A stretch of DNA of 9,546 nt from an uncultured Paraprevotella sp. (GTDB lineage Bacteria > Bacteroidota > Bacteroidia > Bacteroidales > Bacteroidaceae), in the NCBI GenBank assembly GCA_900766785.1, contig CAAFWT010000002.1, positions 1 through 9,546 on the forward strand, written 5' to 3'. The notes under the pieces are model-generated. The model searched no databases. It was not told the origin of the DNA and worked only from the letters and a program-made list of their open reading frames with translations. The position numbers and the translations under genes were made by a program. This document shows positions 1 through 7,298 of the stretch, piece after piece; position 1 is the stretch's first letter; the number at the start of each line of letters is the position of its first letter.

Positions 1-1
1 C

Positions 2-82
2 CCCGGCTTTGGGAGGGGGAAGGTGTATCCGTATATGAGCACTTCTGTCTATAATGGCATTACTAAGGCTTCATTGGCCTAA
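2..82 (+). CDS. Possible C-terminal tail of an upstream gene cut by the window edge
   Basis: One frame stays open from the left edge for 26 codons and ends in TAA at 80-82. Its end reads ...STSVYNGITKASLA, which looks like ordinary protein with normal codon use. The other two + frames stop by positions 36 and 54, and the minus strand has no start-to-stop ORF longer than a few codons here. I cannot name the family. It may equally be untranslated DNA, because 26 codons is too short to be sure. A gap of about 75 bases separates it from the promoter of the next gene. Confidence 0.25.
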   Translation, partial: PGFGRGKVYPYMSTSVYNGITKASLA

Positions 83-157
83 ATCTGATGCCCCACGCAC
101 GCGTAACAATTAAATTGGTTCGAGCAAACGGATTGGCTGCGAATTTGAGGATAAATC

Positions 158-188
158 TTGCACAGATGAGCGAAAGGCTATAGTTTTG
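158..188 (+). promoter_or_regulatory. Bacteroidetes-type promoter for the M16 peptidase gene
   Basis: A -7 box TAGTTTTG (181-188) matches the Bacteroidetes consensus TAnnTTTG. A TTG at 158-160 sits 20 bases upstream, the spacing expected for the -33 element of the primary sigma factor in this phylum. Transcription would start near 193-197 and give a very short leader before the ATG at 207. Confidence 0.6.
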
Positions 189-206
189 CACGAAATTTCA
201 TAGGCT

Positions 207-1475
207 ATGAGACAGAAAGAGGAAGCCACAGAGCGCCAAACATATTATACCCACACCCTTGCATGCGGAATACGCATCATCTGCGCACAATGTCCCACAC
301 AGGTCATCTATGCAGGCATAGCCGTGGATGCCGGTACACGCGACGAGACTGAGCAAGAGAGCGGAATGGCACACTTTACCGAACACATGTGCTTCAAGGG
401 GACTCCCCGCCTCTCCTCCCGGCAGGTATCGGCCAGAATGGAGTCGGTGGGAGGAGACCTCAATGCCTATACAGGCAAGGAGGAGACCGTCTATTACTCC
501 ATCTTCCTGAAGCAACATCTCCACCGAGCCATACATCTGCTGGCCGATATGGTACTGCACAGCTGTTTCCCACAGGAGGAGATGAACAAGGAAGCCGAGG
601 TGGTGGCCGAGGAAATAGAAAGCTACAACGATCAGCCGTCGGAACTGATCTACGATGAGTTTGAGAGCCTCATCTTCGGGCAGCATCCCCTGGGGCGTAA
701 CATACTGGGCAATACAGAAAGCCTGAGGAGATACCAGACCGCCCACATGCAGGCCTTCCACCGACGCATGTACAGGCCACAGCGCATGGTACTCTTTGTG
801 TACGGACAAGCTGACCCCACAACGGTCTTCCGACTGGCAGAACGGGAGATAGAGCAGCTGGGCATTACCCCTGCCACCGAAGAGCCAGCACCGAGATTGG
901 CACCCCTGTGCAACCTCACGCCTCAGGAACCCGTACTGCGCAGGAGGAAGGACACCCACCAGGCACACGTCCTATTGGGGGCGCCATCCTATGCCGCCAC
1001 CAACCCCCGCCACACACACATGTTCATGCTGAGCAACCTGCTGGGCGGACCCTGCATGAGCAGCAGACTCAATGTGGCACTACGCGAACAGCACGGACTG
1101 GTATACACCGTGGAGAGCAATTCCTCGTGCCATACCGATGCAGGACTCTGGTGCATATACTTCGGATGCGACCAGAAAGATGTAACCAGATGTCTGAGAC
1201 TGGTGCGCAGGGAACTGAAGCGACTGACCGACGCTCCCCTCTCACCAAGGGCACTCGAGGCTCTCAAGAGGCAACTGAAGGGACAGATAGGAGTGGCAGG
1301 AGACAACTATGAAAGCACAGCCATAGGGATGGCCAAACGTTACCTGCACTATGGCACCACACGCACCATGCAGCAAACATTTGAGCTGATAGACGCTGTT
1401 ACTGCCCACGACCTGCAGCAGACGGCACAGGAAATCTTCCTGCCCGAACGCCTGCAGACACTCATCTACGAGTAA
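207..1475 (+). CDS. M16 family zinc metallopeptidase (insulinase/pitrilysin-like, M16B)
   Basis: This is a 422-residue single-unit M16 peptidase, the usual size for the M16B subfamily. The zinc site is the inverted HxxEH motif, HFTEH, at residues 56-60 (H56 and H60 ligands, E59 catalytic base). The third ligand would be one of the Glu pair E135/E136 in the EVVAEEI stretch, about 75 residues later as in the family. The C-terminal half carries the family's substrate-binding R/Y pair in SSRLNVALREQHGLVY (R293, Y300). No signal peptide or membrane segment is visible, so it is probably cytoplasmic and degrades peptides, but its substrate cannot be read from the sequence. M16B enzymes often work as dimers, and no second M16 gene lies in the window. 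The ATG at 207 follows a good promoter at 158-188 and leaves the fold complete. The gene has its own promoter, and the next gene also appears to have one, so it need not belong to the feo operon. Confidence 0.93.
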   Translation: MRQKEEATERQTYYTHTLACGIRIICAQCPTQVIYAGIAVDAGTRDETEQESGMAHFTEHMCFKGTPRLSSRQVSARMESVGGDLNAYTGKEETVYYSIFLKQHLHRAIHLLADMVLHSCFPQEEMNKEAEVVAEEIESYNDQPSELIYDEFESLIFGQHPLGRNILGNTESLRRYQTAHMQAFHRRMYRPQRMVLFVYGQADPTTVFRLAEREIEQLGITPATEEPAPRLAPLCNLTPQEPVLRRRKDTHQAHVLLGAPSYAATNPRHTHMFMLSNLLGGPCMSSRLNVALREQHGLVYTVESNSSCHTDAGLWCIYFGCDQKDVTRCLRLVRRELKRLTDAPLSPRALEALKRQLKGQIGVAGDNYESTAIGMAKRYLHYGTTRTMQQTFELIDAVTAHDLQQTAQEIFLPERLQTLIYE

Positions 1476-1546
1476 GCCATCACAATATATAGGTATCTAT
1501 CTTGAAATAATGAGAGGATAATGCACATCGGCAGAGGCCTTTCACA

Positions 1547-1554
1547 TAACTTTG
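1547..1554 (+). promoter_or_regulatory. Putative -7 box upstream of feoAB
   Basis: TAACTTTG matches TAnnTTTG exactly and lies 27 bases before the ATG at 1581. No TTG is present at the usual -33 distance (about 1520-1530), so the promoter is half-supported or needs an activator. An ATG at 1521 in the feoAB frame lies upstream of this box, which argues for translation starting at 1581. An AAAGGAG tract (1562-1568) and a further AAAAGG (1571-1576) precede that start. Confidence 0.45.
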
Positions 1555-1580
1555 CAGCAGGAAAGGAGATAAAAGGTAAC

Positions 1581-3962
1581 ATGACACTCAACGAACTGAA
1601 TATAGGACAGCAAGCCGTCATCACGGAAGTGGGAGGACAGGGAGGCACCCGTCAGCACTTCCTGGACATGGGAATGATACCTGGTGCAGCCCTTCGACTG
1701 CAGAAGTTCGCACCCATGGGAGACCCCATGGAGATACGCATACATAATTACGAACTGGTACTTACAAGGGCCGACGCAGCCCTCATTGGCATCACGCAGG
1801 AGGGAGTGGAAGAGGCCCTGAAACACGAAGCCGACCAGCACACCATACACGAAGACAATTGCCAAGTGTGCCACCACAACGAGCACCCTGGACTGGGAGA
1901 GGAAGGAAGATACCACCAGGAGGATACGGAACATCCACAGACCGTGGGAGAAAGGGAGCAGGACAGACCCCTGCACTTCGCCCTGGCAGGCAACCAGAAC
2001 TGTGGCAAGACCACACTCTTCAACCAACTCACAGGGGCCAACCAGCACGTGGGCAACTTCCCTGGAGTGACCATAGACCGCAAGGAGGGCATCATCAGAA
2101 GCCATCCCAACGCCACGGTGACCGACCTCCCCGGCATCTATAGCCTCAGTCCCTATACCAGCGAGGAGATAGTGAGCCGCGATTTCATCCTGCAAAACCA
2201 CCTGGACGGTATCATCAACATTGTGGATGCGTCGTGCATAGAGAGGAGTCTGTACCTCACCATGCAACTCATGGAGCTGGACATACCCATGGTACTGGCA
2301 CTAAACATGATGGACGAGGTGGAGGGAAACGGAGGTTCGTTCCGCATCAATGCCATGGAACGCATGCTGGGCATCCCTGTCATACCCATCAGCGCCATGA
2401 AGAACGAGGGAGTGGACGAACTGGTGCAGCATGCCATCCATGTGGCAAAGTACAGGGAGAAGCCGCTCCGAAAGGACTTCTGCAGCCCCACGGAGCATGG
2501 AGGATCGCTGCATAGGGCCTTGCATGCCATCATGCATCTGACCGAAGATCATGCCCGGCGGGCATCCATTCCCATCCGCTTTGCAGCAAGCAAACTGATG
2601 GAGAACGACCAGAGGGTGATAGAGGCCCTACAACTGAACGACAACGAACAGGACCTGCTGGAACATCTCCTGTGCCAGATGGAAGAGGAGCGAGGACTGG
2701 ACCGCTGTGCTGCCATCGCCGACATGCGCTATAGTTACATCCAGCGACTCTGCAGCCGCACCGTGGTATATCCCTCGGAGAGCAAGGAACACCTGCGGAG
2801 CCAACGCTTGGACAGAGTGCTCACTGGCCGATGGACAGCCATCCCCTCCTTCCTGCTCATCATGGGGACGGTGTTCTATCTCACCTTTTTCTCCCTGGGG
2901 GCATGGCTCCAAAATCTCTTTGAGGAAGCCATAGAGGGAGTGACCATGCTCACCGACCGCTTGCTTACCTCGTGGGACATAGCGCCCGTGGTGCATAGCC
3001 TCATCATCGATGGTGTGTACGGAGGCGTGGGGACGGTACTGTCCTTCCTGCCTCTCATCATCGTACTCTTCTTCTTCCTGAGCATGCTGGAGGATACGGG
3101 ATATATGGCACGCATAGCCTTTGTGATGGACCGTCCCATGAGGCGGTTGGGACTCTCGGGGCGCAGCATAGTGCCACTACTGATAGGCTTCGGATGCTCC
3201 GTGCCCAGCATAATGAGCAGCCGCACTCTGCCCAGCGAACGAGACCGCCGACTCACCATCCTGCTCACACCCTTCATGTCCTGCACGGCCAAGATTCCCG
3301 TATATGGATTCTTTGCCCTGGCATTCTTCCCCGACCACATGGGACTGGTAACCGTGAGTCTCTACGTCCTGGGTGTGCTCACTGGCATCCTGTCGGCATT
3401 CCTCTTCCGCAAGGCTCTCTTCAGGGGCGGAGCTGTTCCCTTCGTAATGGAACTGCCCAACTACCGCATGCCTATAGCCTCCAACGTGGGTAGGCTGCTG
3501 TGGGAAAAAGCCAAGGACTTCCTGCAGAGGGCATTCACGGTCATCTTCCTGGCGGCTATAGTAATATGGTTTCTGCGCACCTTTGATTTCCACCTCAACA
3601 TGGTGACTCCCGACAGTCAGGACAGCAGTATCCTGGCTCAGGTGTCCAGCCTGGTGGCACCCATCTTCACTCCCTTAGGGTTTGGAGACTGGCGCGTGGT
3701 AAGTGCCCTGGTGAGTGGTCTGCTGGCTAAAGAGGTGGTGGTAGTAAGCCTCGAAGGGCTGCTCTCGGGCGTGTCGCTCACATCGCTCTTCTCTGCCGGT
3801 ACCGCCTATGCTCTGCTGGTCTTCTGTCTCCTCTATACGCCCTGCATGGCTGCCATGGCCACCATCCGCCGTGAACTGGGTACGCGCTGGATGCTCTTCG
3901 TCATGGGTTTCCAGTGTGTGACAGCATGGATAGCCGCCTTCCTCATCACCCTCGTCCTATGA
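1581..3962 (+). CDS. feoB: Ferrous iron transporter FeoAB (FeoA-FeoB fusion)
   Basis: A 793-residue inner-membrane Fe(II) importer with both Feo parts in one chain, a fusion typical of Bacteroidetes. Residues 1-72 are the SH3-like FeoA domain (LDMGMIPGAAL, then MGDPMEIRIHNYEL). Residues 75-128 are a His/acid-rich linker with CQVC at 94-97. The cytosolic G domain has G1 GNQNCGKT (137-144), switch I NFPGVT (159-164), G3 DLPG (182-185), G4 NMMD (242-245) and G5 SAM (271-273). The membrane part starts near 417 and carries both Gate motifs with their conserved Cys, GFGCSVP (C539) and PFMSCTAKIP (C568), and later YTPC (C755). All core motifs are intact, so it should be functional. I chose the ATG at 1581, not the in-frame ATG at 1521, because FeoA domains begin right at MTLNEL, the extra 20 residues are unlike the family, and a -7 box lies between the two. 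The stop overlaps the next start (ATGA, 3959-3962). Confidence 0.97.
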   Translation: MTLNELNIGQQAVITEVGGQGGTRQHFLDMGMIPGAALRLQKFAPMGDPMEIRIHNYELVLTRADAALIGITQEGVEEALKHEADQHTIHEDNCQVCHHNEHPGLGEEGRYHQEDTEHPQTVGEREQDRPLHFALAGNQNCGKTTLFNQLTGANQHVGNFPGVTIDRKEGIIRSHPNATVTDLPGIYSLSPYTSEEIVSRDFILQNHLDGIINIVDASCIERSLYLTMQLMELDIPMVLALNMMDEVEGNGGSFRINAMERMLGIPVIPISAMKNEGVDELVQHAIHVAKYREKPLRKDFCSPTEHGGSLHRALHAIMHLTEDHARRASIPIRFAASKLMENDQRVIEALQLNDNEQDLLEHLLCQMEEERGLDRCAAIADMRYSYIQRLCSRTVVYPSESKEHLRSQRLDRVLTGRWTAIPSFLLIMGTVFYLTFFSLGAWLQNLFEEAIEGVTMLTDRLLTSWDIAPVVHSLIIDGVYGGVGTVLSFLPLIIVLFFFLSMLEDTGYMARIAFVMDRPMRRLGLSGRSIVPLLIGFGCSVPSIMSSRTLPSERDRRLTILLTPFMSCTAKIPVYGFFALAFFPDHMGLVTVSLYVLGVLTGILSAFLFRKALFRGGAVPFVMELPNYRMPIASNVGRLLWEKAKDFLQRAFTVIFLAAIVIWFLRTFDFHLNMVTPDSQDSSILAQVSSLVAPIFTPLGFGDWRVVSALVSGLLAKEVVVVSLEGLLSGVSLTSLFSAGTAYALLVFCLLYTPCMAAMATIRRELGTRWMLFVMGFQCVTAWIAAFLITLVL

Positions 3963-4153
3963 ACATACAGAGTATCATCCTCCTGGCGGCCGTCCTGCTG
4001 GTGGCCCTGTGTGTGCTCCGCTATCATCTGAAGCGGCGCAAGGAGACAGGTGGATGTTGCCCTGGCGGAGGATGTCAGGGATGCTCCCTGAACCAGTCTT
4101 GTTCACCAAAAGCAAATTCCAACAACAAAGCACATGGAACGAAAGGCATATAA
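3959..4153 (+). CDS. FeoB-associated Cys-rich membrane protein
   Basis: A 64-residue protein with one N-terminal membrane segment (about residues 4-21), a basic stretch RYHLKRRKE, and then a compact Cys cluster GGCCPGGGCQGC...SC (C33, C34, C39, C42, C48; also C18 within the membrane). This layout and its place directly behind feoB match the small FeoB-associated Cys-rich proteins (Pfam FeoB_associated type). These are thought to help Fe(II) transport, perhaps in a FeoC-like role, but the mechanism is not established. The basic residues after the membrane segment predict a cytoplasmic Cys tail by the positive-inside rule. The ATG overlaps the feoAB TGA in ATGA, so translation is probably coupled. 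An in-frame ATG 45 bases upstream would lie inside feoAB and would spoil the N-terminal membrane segment, so I rejected it. The last 20 bases overlap the next gene. Confidence 0.85.
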   Translation: MNIQSIILLAAVLLVALCVLRYHLKRRKETGGCCPGGGCQGCSLNQSCSPKANSNNKAHGTKGI

Positions 4154-5069
4154 CCACATAGACCTCCTGAGAGCCATACTCATACTGATGGTCATCCTGG
4201 TGCACATCATCCACTTTGGCACCCTCTACCCTCGCGTCCGTGAAGTCATCTTCGTGTTCTTCATGCCTGCCTTTCTGCTGATCACGGGCTACCTCACCAA
4301 TGTGCGGAAGTCTCTGCCTCAGTTTGCCCTCTACGAACTGCGCATAGTGCTGCCCTACTGCATCATGGTCACGGGCTTTGCCTGCCTGTCGCTCTTCCTG
4401 CCCGTGCGCGACGGCCTTACGGAACTCAGCTGTGAGACACTCCTGCACACGCTATGTATCACGAGCATCGGCCCCTACTGGTTCCTGCATCGCATGATTA
4501 TCTGTTCGCTACTCTATTGGCTGGCCTTCCGCATGGAGCACCGTACAGGTACCCTGGGGGCATACTTCCTGCTCATAAGTATGACCGTTGCCATGAGCCT
4601 CTTCACCCCCTTGCTGCCAGCCCGCGATGCCTTCTATTATATAATAGGTGTGGGCGTCCGACTTTTCCACGGCGACCTCTTGCGCCTGTTCCGTCCCTGC
4701 GCCTGGGCATGGATGCCTTTCGGCATGCTGGCCATCTGGGCCGACCACAGCAGATGGGGAGATGTGGGCACCCTGGTATACGTAACCTGCTTCCTGTGCG
4801 GGATGAGCGCCATAGGCAATGTACTTCCCACACGCCTTTACCGTCATCTGGGATACATCGGTCGAAACACACTTCCCATCTATCTCTTCCATCCCATCTT
4901 CACCATGGTAGCCAAGTTTCTGCTGCCTGCCTTTGCCTTTGACCCCAGTGGTCTGCTCCACACAGCCTGCACACTCCTGATGGGTACCTGGGGAAGCCTG
5001 CTCATAGCCTGGGGGATGGACAAGACCCACCTCTCATGGTTACTGGCCCGAAAGCAGTTGCTCAGATAG
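4134..5069 (+). CDS. Membrane acyltransferase, acyltransferase-3 family
   Basis: A 311-residue multi-pass membrane protein. Family signs in order are DLLR (10-13) entering the first membrane helix with the conserved His of VILVH (H24), FFMPAFLLITGYL (42-54), GPYWFLH (113-119), and near the end YIGRNTLPIYLFH (241-253), the usual IGxxSLxIYLxH motif. Acyltransferase-3 proteins move acetyl, succinyl or similar groups onto sugars, lipids or wall polymers at the cell surface. The acceptor here cannot be told from sequence, and the overall length is at the short end for the family. The ATG lies 20 bases inside the Cys-rich gene, so it is translated from the same message as feoAB, an unusual partner for iron transport. 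The TAG stop sits in a small TTGCT/AGCAA hairpin (5058-5072) without a T-tract, and no convincing terminator follows before the next promoter. Confidence 0.85.
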   Translation: MERKAYNHIDLLRAILILMVILVHIIHFGTLYPRVREVIFVFFMPAFLLITGYLTNVRKSLPQFALYELRIVLPYCIMVTGFACLSLFLPVRDGLTELSCETLLHTLCITSIGPYWFLHRMIICSLLYWLAFRMEHRTGTLGAYFLLISMTVAMSLFTPLLPARDAFYYIIGVGVRLFHGDLLRLFRPCAWAWMPFGMLAIWADHSRWGDVGTLVYVTCFLCGMSAIGNVLPTRLYRHLGYIGRNTLPIYLFHPIFTMVAKFLLPAFAFDPSGLLHTACTLLMGTWGSLLIAWGMDKTHLSWLLARKQLLR

Positions 5070-5120
5070 CAAGCGAGCGGCTCTCGGCAGGAAACAAACG
5101 ACAATTAACATACGAGCAGA

Positions 5121-5173
5121 TGTTTTTTCAAGAAGAACTGTCATTTTTGCAGGCAAAAGCATCTTGAAAAACA
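5121..5173. repeat. Nested inverted repeats upstream of the repeat-protein gene
   Basis: The outer arms are TGTTTTTTCAAGA (5121-5133) and TCTTGAAAAACA (5162-5173), complementary except for one extra T. Between them lies a second perfect inverted repeat, TTTTGC (5145-5150) and GCAAAA (5153-5158). The right outer arm contains the likely -33 TTG of the downstream promoter (5164-5166). It could be an operator, a weak terminator for the upstream operon, or chance in AT-rich DNA. The lack of a GC-rich stem and following T-run argues against a standard terminator. Confidence 0.4.
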
Positions 5174-5191
5174 AACATTTTCATACCTTTG
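5164..5191 (+). promoter_or_regulatory. Bacteroidetes-type promoter for the secreted repeat protein
   Basis: A -7 box TACCTTTG (5184-5191) matches TAnnTTTG. A TTG at 5164-5166 lies 17 bases upstream, slightly closer than ideal for a -33 element. Transcription would begin near 5197-5200 and give an AT-rich leader of about 120 bases before the ATG at 5317. Confidence 0.55.
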
Positions 5192-5238
5192 CAGCGTCAT
5201 AACAAGATAGGTATTAATAGATTATTGCTTTAGATACA

Positions 5239-5272
5239 GAATCTGTGGCCACATAATTGTCCCCACAGAATC
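5239..5272 (+). promoter_or_regulatory. Leader hairpin in the 5' untranslated region
   Basis: GAATCTGTGG (5239-5248) can pair with CCACAGAATC (5263-5272) in 9 of 10 positions around a 14-base loop. TGTGGCCACA (5244-5253) is also a perfect palindrome overlapping the left arm, so alternative pairings are possible. The hairpin lies in the predicted leader, about 45 bases before the start codon. I do not recognise a known riboswitch. It may affect mRNA stability or translation. Confidence 0.4.
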
Positions 5273-5316
5273 AAGGGATATCATTAAAAATCATATTTTA
5301 CTTAAACAAACCATTT

Positions 5317-7188
5317 ATGAAGAGAATCTACTTTCTTTTTCTATCCATGCTGATTAGCATGGCAAGCATGATTGCTAATGCTCAGAGCACTTACACATTG
5401 ACTGTCAAAGTGGACGATGCCACAAGGGTAGGTGTACAAACGTATTCCAACGAGAGCTACACCTTCGTGGACCAGGAGGTTGTGGATGGTGCCAACACAT
5501 ACACCGTGGCCTCCTACTCTCAGATTAGGATTTATGCCAAGGAGGGCTATCTGCTGGCAAGTGTTTACAACGACACATACAACTATAATGTACAGTCGTC
5601 CTACTCCACAGAATATTCCACTTATGTCAGTTCCGACCTGGCCTTTACCGTAACATCGGCCAAGGAATCAGACGTGTACACCAAGACCTTCAAGATTACC
5701 GTTGACAACCCTTACTCAATAATGGCTCGCCTCTATTCGGGCCGCGTGGTAAGTCTGACGCAGGGAGAGAATGTGGTGGCCTATAGTCCCGAGACTGAGC
5801 CCCAAGTGAGCATTAGCTCCTCGAGCGGTACTCCCTTGTATAAGGTGACGGATAACGGTACCGATGTGAAGCCTCAGAACAACACGTACTATGTGAGCCT
5901 CTCTGACGAGACCAACCTGAACGTAATCTCCCAATGGCCTGCTGACTTGAAGTTCAACCTCAAATTCAGCCTCGCCGACGAGTCCATGACAGATGTCATC
6001 TCTGGCATCAGCGTGAATAATGTACCTGTGGAAGGATTCAGTACTGAAGGTGTGGAGATACAGGGTGGTGCACTGGTGACGGTAACCTTCAACATCAACG
6101 ATTATGCCATCAATTCCCTGACGCTGAATGACGCCTACACCTCACTCTACGGTTCACAGTATAGTTTCTATATGACAGAGAACATCACATTGGGCGTTTC
6201 AGCCACCAAAATGATGCCCATCAAGTTTACTGTCAATATCGACGACCCCAGCAACATCACCCTCTACAAGGGCTATTCCTATGAAAACAATACCGTGGCC
6301 CTCACAGCAGGCGACAATCTTCTGGAGATGTCCTCCAACTCCAGCCGCAGTGTGACCATCATGCCCAACAGCCAGTGCTACATCTCCTCCATCAGCGATG
6401 GAACACAGGATTACACCCCCTCAGCCTATGGTACCACAGTACCCGTAAGCGAAGGCATGATGATTACCATCAAGACAGGTAAGATTGTGCGCGACAAGGT
6501 GGCAAAGGTTATCGTGACCGGTCGTGAATTGGCCACAGACTACTTCTCCTTCTACAGCACAGTGGACAACAGCATGAGGTTTGACTTCAACGAAGGCGAG
6601 AATACACTCAACTTCTGCGATGCCGACCTGCCATTCACATTCGGATGCTATGGAAAGGATATCAACACAAATAACAAGATTTATATCAACGGCCTGCTCG
6701 CACACAAGTATTATGGATCTTATAACCTGCGCTTTGACCACGATGCCACCATCCGCATAGACCTGAACGGCAGTAACGCAAGCCAGGAGAAGGCTGTAAG
6801 CTTCGTACTGGGAGAGGGTGTGGACAAGTATATGATATCTCAGGTGACCACACCATTGGGAATCGCCTACGAATGGGATACCGTGGGATTGGTCAGCATA
6901 GATAACAAGAGCTACGATGTGACCATCACTCCTGCTGCCGATGCACCCATAAATATATACCTGGACGGAAATGCTGTGAAAGCAAATGCCGAAGGCAATT
7001 ATGTGCTGAGCATCACTCCCGAAAGTTCCGTCATCAATATCAACAACAAAGAGGCTGACGGCATCATAGAAGTCAGCAATGCCGACAAGCAGACAGAGAG
7101 TAAGATATACACTCTGAGCGGTATGCAGGTGAAGAAGGCCACCAAGGGCCTGTACATCATCAATGGCAAGAAGTACATTGCCAAGTAA
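5317..7188 (+). CDS. Secreted protein with six degenerate ~90-residue repeats and a sorting-like C-terminal tail
   Basis: A 623-residue exported protein of unknown function. Residues 1-22 are a signal peptide (basic MKR, hydrophobic core, ANA before Q23), which leaves Gln at the mature end as is usual in Bacteroidetes. Residues 26-576 form about six tandem, strongly diverged beta-rich units starting near 26, 125, 213, 302, 396 and 493. Units begin with a strand such as YTLTVKV, FKITVD or IKFTVNI. Four have a mid-unit GxN (GAN 58-60, GEN 150-152, GDN 332-334, GEN 427-429). Most later carry an NG/DG or ND turn and end in a strand such as YYVSLSDETNLNVI. The tail, about 595-623, reads KIYTLSGMQV...KGLYIINGKKY, like the short type IX or Por-type sorting tails of Prevotella surface proteins. 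No catalytic motif is visible, so a binding or structural surface role is my inference. The frame continues upstream to a TTG at 5257, but the signal peptide fixes the start at 5317. Confidence 0.85.
   Translation: MKRIYFLFLSMLISMASMIANAQSTYTLTVKVDDATRVGVQTYSNESYTFVDQEVVDGANTYTVASYSQIRIYAKEGYLLASVYNDTYNYNVQSSYSTEYSTYVSSDLAFTVTSAKESDVYTKTFKITVDNPYSIMARLYSGRVVSLTQGENVVAYSPETEPQVSISSSSGTPLYKVTDNGTDVKPQNNTYYVSLSDETNLNVISQWPADLKFNLKFSLADESMTDVISGISVNNVPVEGFSTEGVEIQGGALVTVTFNINDYAINSLTLNDAYTSLYGSQYSFYMTENITLGVSATKMMPIKFTVNIDDPSNITLYKGYSYENNTVALTAGDNLLEMSSNSSRSVTIMPNSQCYISSISDGTQDYTPSAYGTTVPVSEGMMITIKTGKIVRDKVAKVIVTGRELATDYFSFYSTVDNSMRFDFNEGENTLNFCDADLPFTFGCYGKDINTNNKIYINGLLAHKYYGSYNLRFDHDATIRIDLNGSNASQEKAVSFVLGEGVDKYMISQVTTPLGIAYEWDTVGLVSIDNKSYDVTITPAADAPINIYLDGNAVKANAEGNYVLSITPESSVININNKEADGIIEVSNADKQTESKIYTLSGMQVKKATKGLYIINGKKYIAK
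5392..7044 (+). repeat. Region encoding six diverged tandem protein repeats
   Basis: Read at protein level, units begin about every 88-99 residues (26, 125, 213, 302, 396 and 493 of the secreted protein). The shared pattern is a first strand, a G-x-N turn near position 25-35, an isoleucine-rich strand with an N/D-G turn, then a final strand ending in I-x-I or V-x-I. DNA identity between units is low, so the duplications are old. Boundaries are by eye and uncertain by several residues. Units three and six fit least well, as both lack the G-x-N. Confidence 0.55.
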
Positions 7189-7242
7189 GGCACGTGACTC
7201 ACAGGCCTAAGGATGATTCCCCATAAAGAACTGTAACAGACC

Positions 7243-7298
7243 ACCCATGAGAGCGGGCGAGACAAACCAAACTGTCTCTCCTGCTCTCGGGTGTTTTT
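7243..7298 (+). terminator. Rho-independent terminator after the repeat-protein gene
   Basis: A long hairpin has its left arm at 7243-7264 and right arm at 7273-7292, with an 8-base AACCAAAC loop. The paired blocks are ACCC/GGGT, GAGAGC/GCTCTC, GG/CC and GAGACA/TGTCTC, interrupted by a two-base bulge and two single mismatches. A TTTTT run at 7294-7298 follows directly. It lies 55 bases after the TAA and 39 bases before the next start. Confidence 0.88.

Noticed and set aside
107..117. Short palindrome CAATTAAATTG as an operator
   Set aside because: Eleven bases of AT-rich symmetry are expected by chance, and it lies about 40 bases upstream of the -33 element.
198..968. 256-residue open frame on the minus strand
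   Set aside because: It lies almost wholly antisense to the M16 peptidase, whose motifs prove the + strand frame; it has no recognisable domain.
1542..2267. 241-residue open frame on the minus strand
   Set aside because: It is antisense to the FeoA domain, linker and G domain of feoAB and shows no family motif; long GC-rich genes often leave such shadows.
3177..3593. 138-residue minus-strand frame
   Set aside because: It is antisense to the FeoB membrane region with polar, low-information composition, and has no promoter or start context.
5058..5072. TTGCT/AGCAA hairpin at the acyltransferase stop as a terminator
   Set aside because: It has only five base pairs and no T-run follows, so it cannot be called a terminator.
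5257..5316. Upstream TTG start for the repeat protein
   Set aside because: It would place 20 residues ahead of a clear signal peptide and would begin inside the leader hairpin; the ATG at 5317 fits better.
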